A stretch of 64,000 bases of DNA from Metallyticus violacea. Taxonomy: Eukaryota; Arthropoda; Insecta; Mantodea; Metallyticidae. Below the pieces are notes generated by a model. The model saw only the letters and a program-made list of their open reading frames with translations. It was not told the DNA's origin and made no database searches. Numbering within the stretch: the stretch's first letter is position 1; every line of letters begins with the position of its first letter. This document shows, piece by piece, positions 12,810-24,979 of the stretch. The stretch spans positions 96,701,001-96,765,000 of the forward strand of contig CM060831.1 in assembly GCA_030762175.1 (NCBI GenBank), written 5' to 3'. Position numbers and translations under genes: made by a program.

Positions 12810-13440
12810 GCTGGCCGTTTCTTTAAATTGGGGAACAGAAAGTAGTACGAGGAAGGCAAATCCGGAGAGTAGGGAGGATGAGGAAGAATTTGTAGCTTAA
12901 GTATAATAATTTTGAGATCGCAATCACAGAATTGTGCTCTGAGGCGTTATTATAATGGAATAGGGCCTTTTTCTTTGCCAAATTATTATTCCTTTTGATA
13001 ACGGGGTTTAATTGCTCCAGTAGTCTAGCGCAATACTCACCGCTATGATTTTGCCATTATTTTAAAAGTCAATTAAAATTATACCGTTGCAATTCAAAAG
13101 TATAGCGCTGAAGAAATTGTTTTTACCTTTTTCGGAGCCCTTTTTCCGGTTGCACCCACTGTTTTTACTATTCCTTCGTTTCTGGCATGTAGGGTTGGAT
13201 CCACGTTTCGTCGACTGTCACATACCGTCTCCAAAATGCACTTGATTTCATTCAAACAGCTCCAAATTGTGCGTGAAAGTGACAGCTATTTCTCTTTTCT
13301 GGCCAATCATTAGCAAACGTTTTCGGGAGTATTACCTCGACAGGACGTTCGGAACGGCACGCATCGCTTGTGCTCATGCGGAAAATAGCCCCAAGCACAA
13401 CCAAGCTTCGTAATGTTTATAACCATGTGCAATTTCCCTC
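12810..13440 (-). pseudogene. mariner transposase remnant, internally deleted
   Basis: On the minus strand, MSTSDACRSERPVEV (about 13380) is followed, after a short non-matching stretch, by VDETWIQPYMPETKE (about 13215-13170). This is the mariner first-catalytic-Asp motif. Farther on come fragments resembling LAKKKALFHYNNA and a decayed C-terminus near 12830. The second catalytic Asp, expected in the HQDNA motif, reads Asn here (HYNNA). The linker between the DNA-binding and catalytic parts is missing and there are several stops and frame changes, so it cannot encode an active protein. I could not place terminal inverted repeats with confidence. Confidence 0.7.
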
Positions 13441-16400
13441 TGTTGCCATAGAGGTGTTAAAAACAACCTAGTGCTACCACCTTTAAATTTGTACGGACTT
13501 AAGTCTAGGCAATATAGATAATTGATTTTGAAGTCTTTGGATGCGCTGGTTCACATATTGTTAATGCAGGAAAACTCCCATTCTTTAGGTAGGGAAACTG
13601 GTTTTTTCTGTGAGAAAGAAAGTAAAAACTCTTAAAGTGAAATGAAAATTGCGTTACATTTATTCAACTAAGGTATTAAGCTGAAAAGAAAGAAAAATCT
13701 AAAAACAACAGAAATATGGAGATTGGCTAATTTTTTCGTTTTCAATATATTTGTGCTAAAATGTTACGATCACACGTTTAATAAATGTTATTAATTATTG
13801 TGTTGTGGCAATGACATAAAGCTAGTTCTAAATATTTTCTGCAGACCCTAATGTTAGTTAATCGGATATATTGTTTACTTCTCGTATTTACAATTAACAA
13901 CAGTTTATTCACTGGATTTTTGAACTGTTCACCAACTGAACCGTCTTGCTTCAGACAACAGTCTTGATGTCCTGGAGAATATCATCGAGCGTATTACATG
14001 TATCGCTATTTATGTCAAAACTATTTCATTTCTTTACTATACTATACAATAATTATTAGAAAATGAGAAATAAGGCACTGAATCTAACAGATAAAAGTCA
14101 ATACAGAGAGGTTAAAACCTTGTGATACACTATTAAGTAAAAGTATATTTTATCAAACTCCTAGGTAATTTGCCGTGAGATCACAAGATTGGAAATGTTT
14201 GTGTCGAAACTGTTCCCAAGCCACTCTTCCTGTCAGTTTTCTAGTCTGCCTAGTATGGGATTTACTGTTTTACTGTTATGTTACGTAACATTGTATAGGT
14301 ATCAGTTCTTCATTTATAAAATTATGTTTATTTATTTTATGATATATTTCACATATTTGAATGTGAAATAATATTTTCGGGATAGGCATGATGAGTTATA
14401 ATTTTCTATTTTTTATCATTACAGGTAAGATTACGAGAATATCAGACCCTCGAGTAATATTTACTAGGACTTCTTCACGAATAAACTAAGAATTAAAATA
14501 TAATTCCTCTAAACTTGGCTTACAAAATTGTAATAATTGTATATTTGCATCTAAACTTTTCAATCCATCTTGCGACAGAAGAATGCCGATTGTCAGTAAT
14601 GCCAATAGAGAACAGCAAAATACGGGTTTAGGAATATTTCACGAATAGAATAAGAATAAAAGGGATACATATTTGAAATTCGCACACTTGCATAAAATGT
14701 TATACTTAACAATATCTATTAGAAGAACCCTCAATTTTGCGTTATGACTATCGATTGTCCATGTTTTTGTTGCTATCGATAGTCTCGATAGCTATCGATA
14801 GCTCAGTGGTCGGTAATGCGTGCTCAGGAATTATACTGGAGGTAAAGAGTTGGCTACCCTGATCACAAGACAAATGCACGTCGAGTATTTAAACGGGTTT
14901 GATAGTTATTTTTTTCGATAATTTCATTGCGATATTCGGCTGTGACTGGTTAAAATTCAAAATTTTGTTTCGTTTCATTGGTTTATTTAAAGATTACGTT
15001 CACATAAGTGAAATAGTATAGATTTAGTTCTTTAATTACTCTTTTTCTGGTTTAGATAATTTATGCTAAAGCCTGTAGTATTTTTTAACTTGTAATATAA
15101 CTTATTTATAAGTGCATAATCAAATGTCATGAGTCAATAAACTTGGATTTACTTCCCCAATAACTTAAAATTTTGCAGACTGAAAGGTCTATCTACAAAA
15201 CTTATCGTATAGCGCATTTCTGCCATTATTCAAAATATCATTTGTTTATTCGCAATAAATGCACCACGATTCATAAATTCCTGAATTAAACTTTACTCTG
15301 AACCCAAACACACTATAGATCACATTATTAATGACAAAATGACATTTTTGGTTTATAATGCAGCAAAAAAAAAAAAAAAAAAAGACAGACAGACAGATAA
15401 ATCTAATGCGACAACACTTCGTGCACTAAAACCCTTCAGAGTACAAGAATAGCGAAATATTTTAGACTACTGTGAACTAATTATATTTAAAATATACAAA
15501 AACAAACAAACAAATAAAACAAAGGCAAGAAAGAAAGAAAAGAATTAAAAATGCCGAGGAATAATCTTCACTAACCCCCCCCTTTTTTATAAAATTTCAT
15601 AAGGTTTGTTAAGTTATTTCAATGACGATACATTAACACTATTTTTTAATAAATACGCACAAATGCCATTTAATGCCAGGGTATTAAATTCCATATTTCA
15701 TTTTCAGCAGTTTCATGAAACCCTCAACCACCGGAAAAATCGTTCGTGAGTTGGTAATGTAGAAAACTTGCATTTAGCAAAGCATTAGTTTCCGTTAATG
15801 GGTCAATCATTAAAAATGTTTGATAATGGTGGACCATACTTCGCTCCTTTCCAAATTGTTTTGGCAGGTTCGCAACGGATTGTGGAACGTCTCAGCGTAT
15901 CGAGGAAGCCACGTTTTCTCGCACAAGGAAAAGGTGACGGTATGTACATTTTTCTAGGGTGTTATGTTATTCATGAGTAATTTACACTCTTAGATAAGCA
16001 TTAGCCTGCAACATAAGTTTAACTTATTTATAGCAACCAAAGCGAATCTAAAATATTCACAAAAATAGCTTTATTGCTAACAAAAAAAAAAATTCAGTTT
16101 ATTTATTTCAAATCATCATTAAATCTTCGTAAAGGGAGAGAGGAGGAGAGAGGGAGACAGAAAGAGAAGGGAGGGAACAAAAGAAGGCTGTTTTCTATGT
16201 CTCTGAAATGTCCCTATATAACAGTGCGCGGAAAATGTGCTAGCACTGTCTGAAGCAAGAGGCTGGAAAGAGCAACGAATATACCTCCCACGCGGTGAAC
16301 CCGGTTCGATTCTCGGTTGAATTATTTTTCTGATTCAGATTTCTTCAAGTGTTTTCCACCAGTTCTTTACTTATGGCATAAAGTCCCTTTATCTCATTCG

Positions 16401-16916
16401 GCCAATCTATCATTTTTCATCTTGCACAATTGATCTTCAAGTCGCGTGCCATCGTGATTATAAAAAATATTAATAATAAAAAAGGTTCAGTTCATTCAGA
16501 AATAAAGATCCCCGAACTGAAAAATGTATGACATACACATTTTAAATTATTGTATGATAAATCATTACTATTTGCGTTTACATTTACACGCTTTGAGCAT
16601 GCAGCATTAAACAAAGATTAAATCTGCGTGGGGGCGGTAAGGGCAGGAGGAAGAAGAAAAATAGACTGGTCATTATTTTAAAGAATACAAAACTTGCATT
16701 AAACAAACGTACCTATTGCTGTGATAATGTTGCATGAATTTCTATTCGACATTAATGGAGAAGACAAAAGCACCTTGAAAATACATGGTGCTATTATAAA
16801 CAACGAAAAGAAAAAAGTGTTAGTTTTATTATAGCTTCCAAGTATATGAATGTTGTAAGCATGGATTCAAGGATCCTCAGGGTTCCTAGCTGTCTATAAG
16901 ACTTGATGTTTTTTTA
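13441..16916. other. AT-rich spacer, no gene seen
   Basis: No coding motif found. It holds a TATCGATA cluster (listed separately), a poly-A plus (GACA)n stretch near 15365-15398, a GA-rich tract at about 16130-16180, and a B-box-like GGTTCGATTCTCGG near 16302 that may belong to a worn SINE. Confidence 0.5.
14748..14800. promoter_or_regulatory. TATCGATA/CGATA cluster (DRE/BEAF-like)
   Basis: CTATCGAT occurs at 14748-14755, TATCGATA at 14774-14781, CTCGATA at 14784-14790 and TATCGATA at 14793-14800. In Drosophila, TATCGATA is the DREF site and clustered CGATA is bound by BEAF-32. Whether it acts as a promoter or insulator element here is inference; no gene is seen beside it. Confidence 0.35.
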
Positions 16917-17203
16917 TTGTTTTATTTATGGACACTCTTTAGCACCTCAGATCATCAGCGTCCCATTCAAATCAGGGCGTGAAACGGCCGACAAATTTTG
17001 CTCAGAGGTCTCTTCTTTCAGGCTTGAGGTTCTTTTTCGTGCCGTAAATGTACGACATGGGACCCACGGCTTTACTTCCCTTCCGAAGGAAGCCATACTT
17101 AGGATTTTTACGCCCGAAAAAATCCACCGATCCTGGCCGGGATCGAACCTGCGATCTTGGGTTTAGAAGACAAGTATGGTTACCACTACACCACCAGACC
17201 GAC
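16917..17203 (-). repeat. tRNA-derived SINE family A
   Basis: Full-length copy. The B box on the minus strand is GGTTCGATCCCGG (about 17148-17136), the head begins GTCGGTCTGGTGGTGTAGTG at 17203, and the tail TATTGTTTTATTTATG is at the left end. Confidence 0.88.
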
Positions 17204-17299
17204 ACATTTGATGGTGATACGTGATAGTGGAAAAGGAGAATATTAAATAAACAAGTGAGCGGGAATGAACAAGTTGCAGAACCCCCCTCCCCAAAACGT

Positions 17300-17530
17300 G
17301 TTAAGCAGGAAGTCTATGGTTTGATTCCCGCCGGGTCTGTTCTCCCTGTTTGAGGGGTTTTCCAGGTTTTCCTCTGCGTTCAGAAATGGTAAATGCCGGG
17401 GAGTTACTAAATTTATATCTGAAATGTTTTCTTCCTTAAAAAAACAATTTCCGAATTAATCTTTTCATTTCTTGTATCATCAGTGCCCATCGCTTGTGAT
17501 AGCTCAGAAGTTGGAACGTTAAACATTTTG
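17300..17530 (+). repeat. SINE family B, old degenerate copy
   Basis: It keeps GGTTTGATTCCCGCC (B box), TTTTCCAGGTTTTCCTC, AATGCCGGGGAG and CAGTGCCCATCGCTTGTG in SINE B order, but lacks the A-box half and the poly-A tail. Confidence 0.75.
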
Positions 17531-18030
17531 AAATTTCCAACCAATGTATTTAAACTTTAATTAGTGAATGTAATTATTTACCAAAAACTGAAAAACCTGT
17601 TCCCAAATTTTTGAATTGCATTTCCGAAGTAACTGTCACACTGTAAGTGACAAATATTAAAAAATAAGGTTACCCGTACTTCCAGTACCGCTTGAGAACT
17701 AAGTAACGCCTACATTCACGAACGGCAGCGGAGGGCAAGGGAGAAAACCAAGTCTAACTCCAGTCAACAATATGTAGAAAATTACCATCTTGTTCATATC
17801 GCCCTTGTGGCTCAGTTGTCTAGAGAAAACCTCGTGCTAAACAGGAAGATAGCTTGCTGTCCCCTGAGCTAACTTCTTTTTTAATCTTCACAATTTGTCT
17901 TCACTTATCTTACTATATTAAATGTAACCTTTTTAGGGAGGAAAATGCATAGAAAAGTTATACTGTTAACGCATAAGTTGCAAATTTTGGTTAAGTTAGA
18001 TTAGGTTAGCTTTGAAAAAAAATAAACTAT
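17531..18030. other. Spacer
   Basis: Nothing coding. GTTAAGTTAGATTAGGTTAGC near 17990-18011 resembles a few TTAGG-type units but is too short and imperfect to call telomere-like. Confidence 0.4.
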
Positions 18031-18159
18031 ACATGCCTTCTTTATGCAACCATTTCTTAGCAACTGAACACAGCTGAGCGGAAGTTACAGCTGCAGTTAT
18101 TTACTTAATAGATAAGGTATGACACCAAACGAGGCCGAAAACATATGGTCCTACCCTCG
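18031..18159. mobile_element. Solo end fragment of the 25.8-27.1 kb mariner family
   Basis: ACATGCCTTCTTTATGCAACC, GAACACAGCTGAGCGGAAGTTA and GACACCA match 26940-27103 in the same order and orientation. Like that region, it ends in the inverted-repeat sequence CCTACCCTCG. No transposase or opposite end is seen, so this is only the 5' end of an element of the same family. Confidence 0.7.
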
Positions 18160-19339
18160 TTTATTACGCACAACATTTCTAATAGAACGATATCCAGAGA
18201 CTTTAAAAATCCAACATATGTCACCAATTACAAAAAGTAAAACCCTGGTTCAAATCTTTGTAATTCCCTCTTTAATATTTTAATTCTTTCATTTGTAACA
18301 CAGATAAACAGCAATGTTTTGTAAAACACCTGACACTGATAAAATCTAAAGCATTAGATAAATTTATTTATAAATATGTTTGCTTTCCGTCTAAATGTCT
18401 TTCGTTTTTTTTAACTTTTCTTCATTAGTACTCGACTCACTGGAGGATATTATGTAACAAATGTTTAAGTAACCGTTAATGTGTATTTATTAGTAAATAT
18501 TAAGCAGTTCGGAACTGAATAGTGGCTATGCATATACTTAATTATACACTTAAAATAAGAAAACGATCCATTTTAGGGTGTAATGAAACCTATGGATCTT
18601 CTACGATAACCGCAAACGATCGCTTTAATGATTCATTCTGAATGAAGGATCGAAACAAATCGCAAAACCAAAATTACTCCCGAGAAAGTTTATGATGATT
18701 GGAATGTGGTCTGCGGCTAAATTATTACACTACAATATTCTACATTGTGGCAAAACAATTACTTAGACAAAAGGTATCAGAAACTGCAAGAAAACAAACA
18801 ACTCTAGTCGATAGAAAAATTACTTATTTTTCTTCATGATATCACCCGACCACACATCTCTCAAAGAAAACTCCAGAAGCTGAATGAACTGAATTATAAA
18901 ACTTTATTCCGCATATTCACCTAATCATTCATACATTCAAATTCCTGGATAGATTTCTGAGGAGGAGGAGGAGGAGGAGGAGGAGGAGGAGGAGGAGGAG
19001 GAGGAGTAAAGCGTTCAATATCCAGGCTGAGACGACTTTTAATATTTTCATAGGCTCTAAGAGCCACGATTTTTATTGAAACAGCATCAATAAATTGCTA
19101 TTAACTGGCAGAAATGAAAAGACTGTAATGATGTTATTTTTATTAGTTTGGAATTTATTGGTATTTTATTGAAGTATGTGTAACAAAACGAGCATGAATT
19201 TCAGAATGACATTAATTCTACCATTAATTCTATTAAGCATTTTTAATTGAGAAACAGTAATACCCATATGTGTATCGTGAGTGTAATTAACTATAATGTA
19301 TAACACTTAAAACTTAAATAAAGAAAGAACACTAAAATG
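18160..19339. other. Spacer with GGA microsatellite
   Basis: AT-rich; no gene-like motif. Confidence 0.5.
18961..19006 (+). repeat. (GGA)n microsatellite
   Basis: About fifteen uninterrupted GGA/GAG triplets. Confidence 0.95.
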
Positions 19340-20140
19340 AAAACGAAAAAATTGTATTGACATAACAAAACTGAATTCATACAAACAGAAAATGATCAGT
19401 ACTAATCATCTTAAACTTTTACAGTTACAACAATTGCTCAAAATGCCCAAACATTTCTGAGTACGAAGGCCTCATCCTCTTGCACCATGTTCCGAAACTA
19501 GCATAACACAGTACTGCATTCTCCGATCAGAGTTAACTTCATGTAATATATGCTTAAGTCTTGGGATGAAAACTTTCAACTTTGCTGTTTTAATAATACG
19601 ACGTACGCTGGTTCTGCTAATCCCAGTCTCACGTGCACGTTGTTTTGTATATTTCTGCGTTGAGTGCTCAAAACGTTCCAAAACCATAGCCGAGAACGGG
19701 GGGCTTGATGCTGTGCGAGGTCTCCCAGATCTGCCTTTGTGAACATCGCATACGGTACCACGAGTCTCAAATTTGTCTGGAATGCGTGCAATTGTTACTC
19801 GCGTTGGAGGTTCTGCTCTGTACACACGTCTCCATTGCCTTTGAACTTCAACAACATTCTCGATTTTCCAATACCACTTCAAAATTGCTTTCCGCTGTTC
19901 AAACGATAATCTTGACTCCATTTTGTTGTAGCATCACTAGCATAACGTAACGTGAGTCACATCTGTTTACAGAACATCATGCGACAATCTTGGCTTCATT
20001 TGTTCATTGTTGATTTACCTGTAATGTAGCAACGCTAACATAATGTACGTGAGTCACATCTGTTTACAAAACATCATACTACACATTACTGTTGTTTTTC
20101 GGTTCAATTTTGAAATATATTAAGTACATATCTACTGTAT
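19340..20140 (-). mobile_element. DUF4817-type DNA transposon, internally deleted copy 1
   Basis: Minus-strand ORF 19921-19472 starts MESRLSFEQRKAILKWYW and continues through an HTH region (VEVQRQWRRVYRAEPPTRVT, GRSGRPRTAS, ARETGISRTSVRRIIKTAKL). This is a Tc1/mariner-like transposase N-terminus of the DUF4817 kind that is abundant in some insects. After about residue 145 the catalytic core is absent: the sequence jumps to the extreme C-terminus (RTQKCL..., about 19470-19440) and the 3' untranslated region. The 5' leader to the right contains a partly duplicated block (19932-19983 and 20030-20075). Terminal repeats are worn. It could not encode an active transposase. Confidence 0.75.
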
Positions 20141-20665
20141 GTGAAGCATGCAGGAAGGGAGGAAAAATATCAGCTATTAAACCACACAACATTGCACAAT
20201 TTCATAAGTTTACTCAAAACTTTCTGATATCTTTCTATTGCATAATTAGCACGGTTTCAGTTTGTCCTATATTTTGTCGGGAATTAGAAAATGAGATCGC
20301 CACTTGCTAGAAAGAAAGACAGATCATGTAGATCGATTCTTTTAAGGGAAAGTAAGGTACAAAATATGTGAAATGAAATAATCGGACGTACTTTCAAGAC
20401 TCGTATGAAGAGATTTGCGTGATAAGCAGCACTTTGTAGAACTCTCAACGTGTGCACTGCTTTTAAGTTAGCAGTACCAAGTCCACTATAAGCAGAACGA
20501 TGATGTTAATGCTGGGTTGGTGTATGCACGCGAGAAACTAAATTTAGTGTAGTGACTTAAAAGTGTGTGTGCCCTGTTCTTCTGACTCCTCCGCTGTTCG
20601 AAACCTTACCTTCAATGAAGAGTTGAACCCCTTAGAGCTCGCATTTTAAGTGCCAAACCACATAC
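20141..20665. other. Spacer
   Basis: No recognised element; a short ORF near 20092-20310 is partly transposon leader sequence. Confidence 0.4.
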
Positions 20666-21258
20666 CTACTAGTACAGTCAAAAAGAAACCGAAATGTGTA
20701 CAACCTTTTATTACAGCGGAAATAGCATCTTTTATACAACGCCATATTCAAAGTAAGCCTCTTGGGCAGTGACACACTTTTGTTTGTAGCGTCCGTACCA
20801 CTTTTTGAAACAGTACTGCATCCCATATTTGGTCACTTCCCGCAAAGCGTGCGTCTCTTACGTTTTCACCTCTTCGACCGGAACAAACCCCCACCCTTGA
20901 GCAAATTTTGACTTTCAGAACCAAGACAAGAGCAAGACCTGAAGTATACGGAGAATGAGGAAGGTCAGGTACGGGGCGTCGTGTGATGGAGACACAAACG
21001 TGACCATTTTTATTGCATGAAAGAAACGCTTTAGAATGGCAAATTGTCTCATATGACAGTTAAATGTTCCAGGATGAATTAGAAATGTACTTGGCTGTTT
21101 GCTATGTTCGTCACAGTCTATGAACTACTACCCCTGCGCTGCCGCAATCTGTCGTATACACCTGGGAACGTATACTGTACTCTACGAAGACACCAGATAA
21201 GTTAACTAAACAATAATGCGGACGCAGGCAAAGTTCGGTTTCTTTTTGATCTACTAGT
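20666..21258 (-). mobile_element. Short mariner-derived element with TIRs
   Basis: The left end CTAGTACAGTCAAAAAGAAA and the right end (reverse complement CTAGTAGATCAAAAAGAAAC) form inverted repeats of about 25 bp with few mismatches. Inside, on the minus strand, worn transposase C-terminal motifs are readable: a PHSPYTSGLAL-like copy of HPPYSPDLAP, then KVKICSR, then MQYCFKKWYGRYKQKCVTAQ, as in the usual mariner C-terminus. The DNA-binding half is missing. At about 590 bp it is a non-autonomous, internally deleted copy. Confidence 0.65.
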
Positions 21259-21996
21259 CTATTTACAGTACAATAAATGTTGCTTTGGACACAGTTTCAA
21301 AGGACAGCTGGTAGTCTGTTACATTTGCGAGTGGGGGGAAGAGATAGAAAGCTATCTATAAAACATAAACAAACAAACTCAGAGACGTTTAAAGAGAATA
21401 CGGTGAACGCAATACTTCTATATTAAGGAATAACCAAATTGTTCATTTTTCCTACTAAAAGTATATGTATGTTACATGTGTATGAATTATTTGAGCAACA
21501 TTAATATCTTTTATATTTCAAATTTCCAAAAATTCAAATGATGATAAAGAAATGATTTTGAGTTAAGAAAAGAGAAATGGAAATAAAATTATATTAAAAA
21601 GAGTGTAAAAACGAAGGGGAGTTGCCATCTAAAACAACACAAAAATACAGGAACCAAATTATTTTTAGATAAAATACTTGCTATTTTAATTTTTAAGATT
21701 GATATAAACTTAGGAGAGAACATTACAAGATCTTTTCTAATTCCTAATAAGAAAATAAATTTACCTTTGAGCGTTATAAATTACAATTAACGTAAAATTT
21801 ATAAGGAAAAATATAACCCCTTTTTTTCTAACAGGAAATGACACACAAAACAAATTGATAATTCTTTTTTTTTTAATTAATATGAATTTTACCTTCTATC
21901 GTGATTTAAATTCTCTTCGGAAGTAATGACACAAGAGGCTCGCAAATATGAGTATTTGACTTTAAAACCCAGAAACAGTGTCTCACACACACACAC
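21259..21996. other. Spacer, no gene seen
   Basis: AT-rich, with a short CA run (about 21984-21997) directly before the next transposon end. Confidence 0.5.
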
Positions 21997-22600
21997 AGAG
22001 GGTGCTAAATTGTATACACACTTCAAGCAAAGAAAAAAAAACTGTGTTAACATAACAAAACAGAACCCACACAAATAGAAAATGATGAGCACTAATCTTA
22101 GACTTTTACAATTACAACAGTTGCTCAAAATGCCCACCATCGGCTTCGATACACTTCTGAGTACGTTGAACTACTGATTGAGCAACGTTTGCGAAAGTGT
22201 GGAAACTCAATCGGGCCTCTTCGTTCTATCCAGTGCCTTGAATCCAGTGCGCGGGGCTTGTTGCTGTGCGAGGTCTCCCAGATCTGCCTTGTGAACATCG
22301 TATACGGTACCTGAGTCTCAAATTTGTCTCGAATGCGTGCAATTGTTACTCCCGTTGGCGGTTCTGTTCTGTACGTCTCCATTGCCTTTGAACTTCAACA
22401 ACATTTTCAGTTTTCCAATACAACTTCAAAATTGCTTTCCGCTGTTCAAATGTAATCTTGGCTCCATTTTGTTGTAGCAACGCTATCATAACGTAATGTG
22501 AGTTACATATGTTGACAGAACATCATACTACACATTACTGTTGTTTCTTTGAAATATATTAAATAGATATTTACTGTGAAAGTGTTTATACATGTTTGGC
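21997..22600 (-). mobile_element. DUF4817-type DNA transposon, deleted copy 2
   Basis: The left end AGGGTGCTAAATTGTATACA matches the terminal repeat of the 44.3-45.2 kb copy. The right end is worn (ACATGTTTGGCTC). On the minus strand the transposase N-terminus (TEPPTGVTIARIRDKFE) is followed by GRPRTA-like sequence. It is joined at about 22231-22258, near CCCGCGCACTGGAT, to the downstream segment IERRGPIEF. The catalytic middle is missing and more sequence is lost before the C-terminus. The 44-kb copy has the same first junction. Confidence 0.7.
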
Positions 22601-24979
22601 TCTTTCATGTATTGATCTCCGCAAATATTTTTAATTTGCATTTGTTCATCTGAGCCCGGGAGGTACACTTTCGCATATAATAGTATGACAATTTTCAAGG
22701 GAGAAACAGTCAAAAGTGTTTCTATTTCGAAAGGATCAAAATTGCTATTCCGTTGATTTAGATGGTGAAACCTGAACTCAGATTTCCATTTAACATCAAC
22801 AATTGATCTTAACGACGCACACACACCACAATTATAAAGCAAATTTTCATGCATTGTTTGCTAATTGCTCAAGATACACGTGGCACTGAAAGGGAAAATG
22901 TAACACTTTCAGGAGTGCATAATAACGTTCCTTACGGTGAACGCGACGTTAATGGAGGTGACGTAACGTCCCTGCCACGTTAAATCTTTGATAAACTGTG
23001 GTTTTAGACCCAAAAGTATGCTCTAGGATCAAGAAATGAATTAGTAAACACTTTCTAACCTTCCGAGAATATTTATATGCCAAACTATCTTTGAATCGCA
23101 TTTGAGATAATGTATTTAATTTCACATTAAAGTCATTAATTCTATGTGTCTTTGCTGCTTTTGTGCAACAAACAAATCGCAGAATCTCTTCGCTAATTGG
23201 ATTGGATTGGATTAATAGGGACAGAGGAGGAATTTGGCGGTACTTTAGTCGTGTTCAAGGGCTGGCCGTTTATGCATACGCCCCCAAGGCCCGCCAGGAG
23301 GGGGAAAAAAAAAAAACTTGGCGAGGAAGACACCGGGTGGCCAGGATCCAGGAGCGATGAGTCACGGACATAGATGGAGAGTACTTTTTGGGTTATGGCA
23401 AAATCCATGAATACGAAAATTCACCCGAAGACGCTATCTAGTCCATACTAAATACGTCCATCATTACAGTTCGAAACAATTTTACAGTGGTCCTAGATAA
23501 TTATATTTTTGGTAAGAATTGGACAAGAAAGGTGCTCTATAGAGTTAATAACATACCACACATTGAAACGATGTATACAACAGGCTATGAAAGAAAAAAA
23601 AAATACTAACAGAAAATGTCAGGAACAACATCTGAGGAAGCAAAGGTGAGGAACTAGTAAATATATTAGACTGATCCAAAAGAGAAACTCTGGCTGTTTC
23701 CCTTTCCTTTACTTAGATAAGCACTTGCAACTCAATGAAATTCTACCAACCTATATTTTAACTCTACATTGTTAAAAAATTCGAAGTAAATTGTGTTGTG
23801 AGTGATGCAAAAGTCATGGATTTTCCTTTAGGGACATATATGACGGATTGAAAACGTTTGTTATACTTATATTGCCTCAAAACAGCGACGCTTGCGCAGA
23901 ACAGAGATCATGTTCAGATTTTCCTATAGAACCTCTTTCGGATTCAGTTTTGTTTTCCCCGGAGTGTTTTGCCTATTGGCGAAAAACAACAAGTGGTTGT
24001 AAGAAAACATTGAGTCAAAATATAAAAATATTGTGAAATTGTGACCGAAGAGTTAATCGAGGAACTCCATACATAACAAATGATAAGCGTTGGCCGTAAC
24101 TTTTCTCGTGATCAGAGCTGAAGTTTTACATCACAAGAGAAAACAGATGTGAAGAAGAGGTTATGCTGACACAGAAGAGCAAGTTATGATGATTAGGAAA
24201 TGGTTTCCTAGTAAGTCAGTTAGATGTAGCAGATGCAGCCCCACTACTTGGAATTATTCTTTCGGACGCAGCAAAACATTGGAGAAATCCCTGCAGTACA
24301 TAGAGCAACACCAACGCTACAGCAGCGTTATCCGGGTTTTCGGATTAATTTTTTAATATCAGAAACGCAATAATTAAAAAAAAAAAATGTTATATTTTCT
24401 CAGGTGAACATAAAGTAGGAATTTAGGAGAAAAATTAATAATAGTAATGTTTAAAAATGCTTGGCAGTCACTCAGAAATCACCAATATAGAGCCAAAACT
24501 GAAAACTAGTTTAAAAAAAATTCAGGCTTTACCCATCTTAATTAATAAATACATTTAATTTCAATATTAGGAAAAATAATTATAAATAAAAATAAAAGAA
24601 GCGCATTACATCAAAGCATTATCTTTGTAAAAAAAAAAAAAAAAAAAAAAAATTGACGCAGCAATAATGTCAGTTGTAACGTTAATAAAATTCTTTTCAT
24701 AATATCCTCAATTCCAGATTTATGTTCCTTCTAGTGTCATTTTCCGATCCTACCCCAAAGAATGGGCTAGTATTCTAGGAAGTGACTCATGTAAGCTGTT
24801 ATGGATCCTTTTACCCGTGCACGTCATTAAACTATTTCCAGGTGATTTTCAAGAAGTGTTATTCTTCATAAATAGAGAGAGCGAATTGTAGGATGACTAG
24901 AGATGGAAGAATTTCTTCGGAAACAAGATATCAGCATAAACCTGATTCGAGTTAGGATACATGACGTAAGAGAAAAAAC
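22601..24979. other. Spacer, no gene seen
   Basis: Mostly AT-rich. At 23196-23215 there is a short ATTGG tandem followed by a GC-richer stretch to about 23360, possibly the 3' end of a non-LTR element (see findings). ORFs near 22528-22854 and 23848-24036 show no motif I recognise. Confidence 0.45.

Noticed and set aside
17990..18011. Interstitial telomere-like TTAGG repeats
   Set aside because: Only three to four imperfect units; not enough to support a telomeric origin.
18961..19006. CRISPR-like or coding repeat
   Set aside because: Simple GGA microsatellite without spacers; no sign of coding around it.
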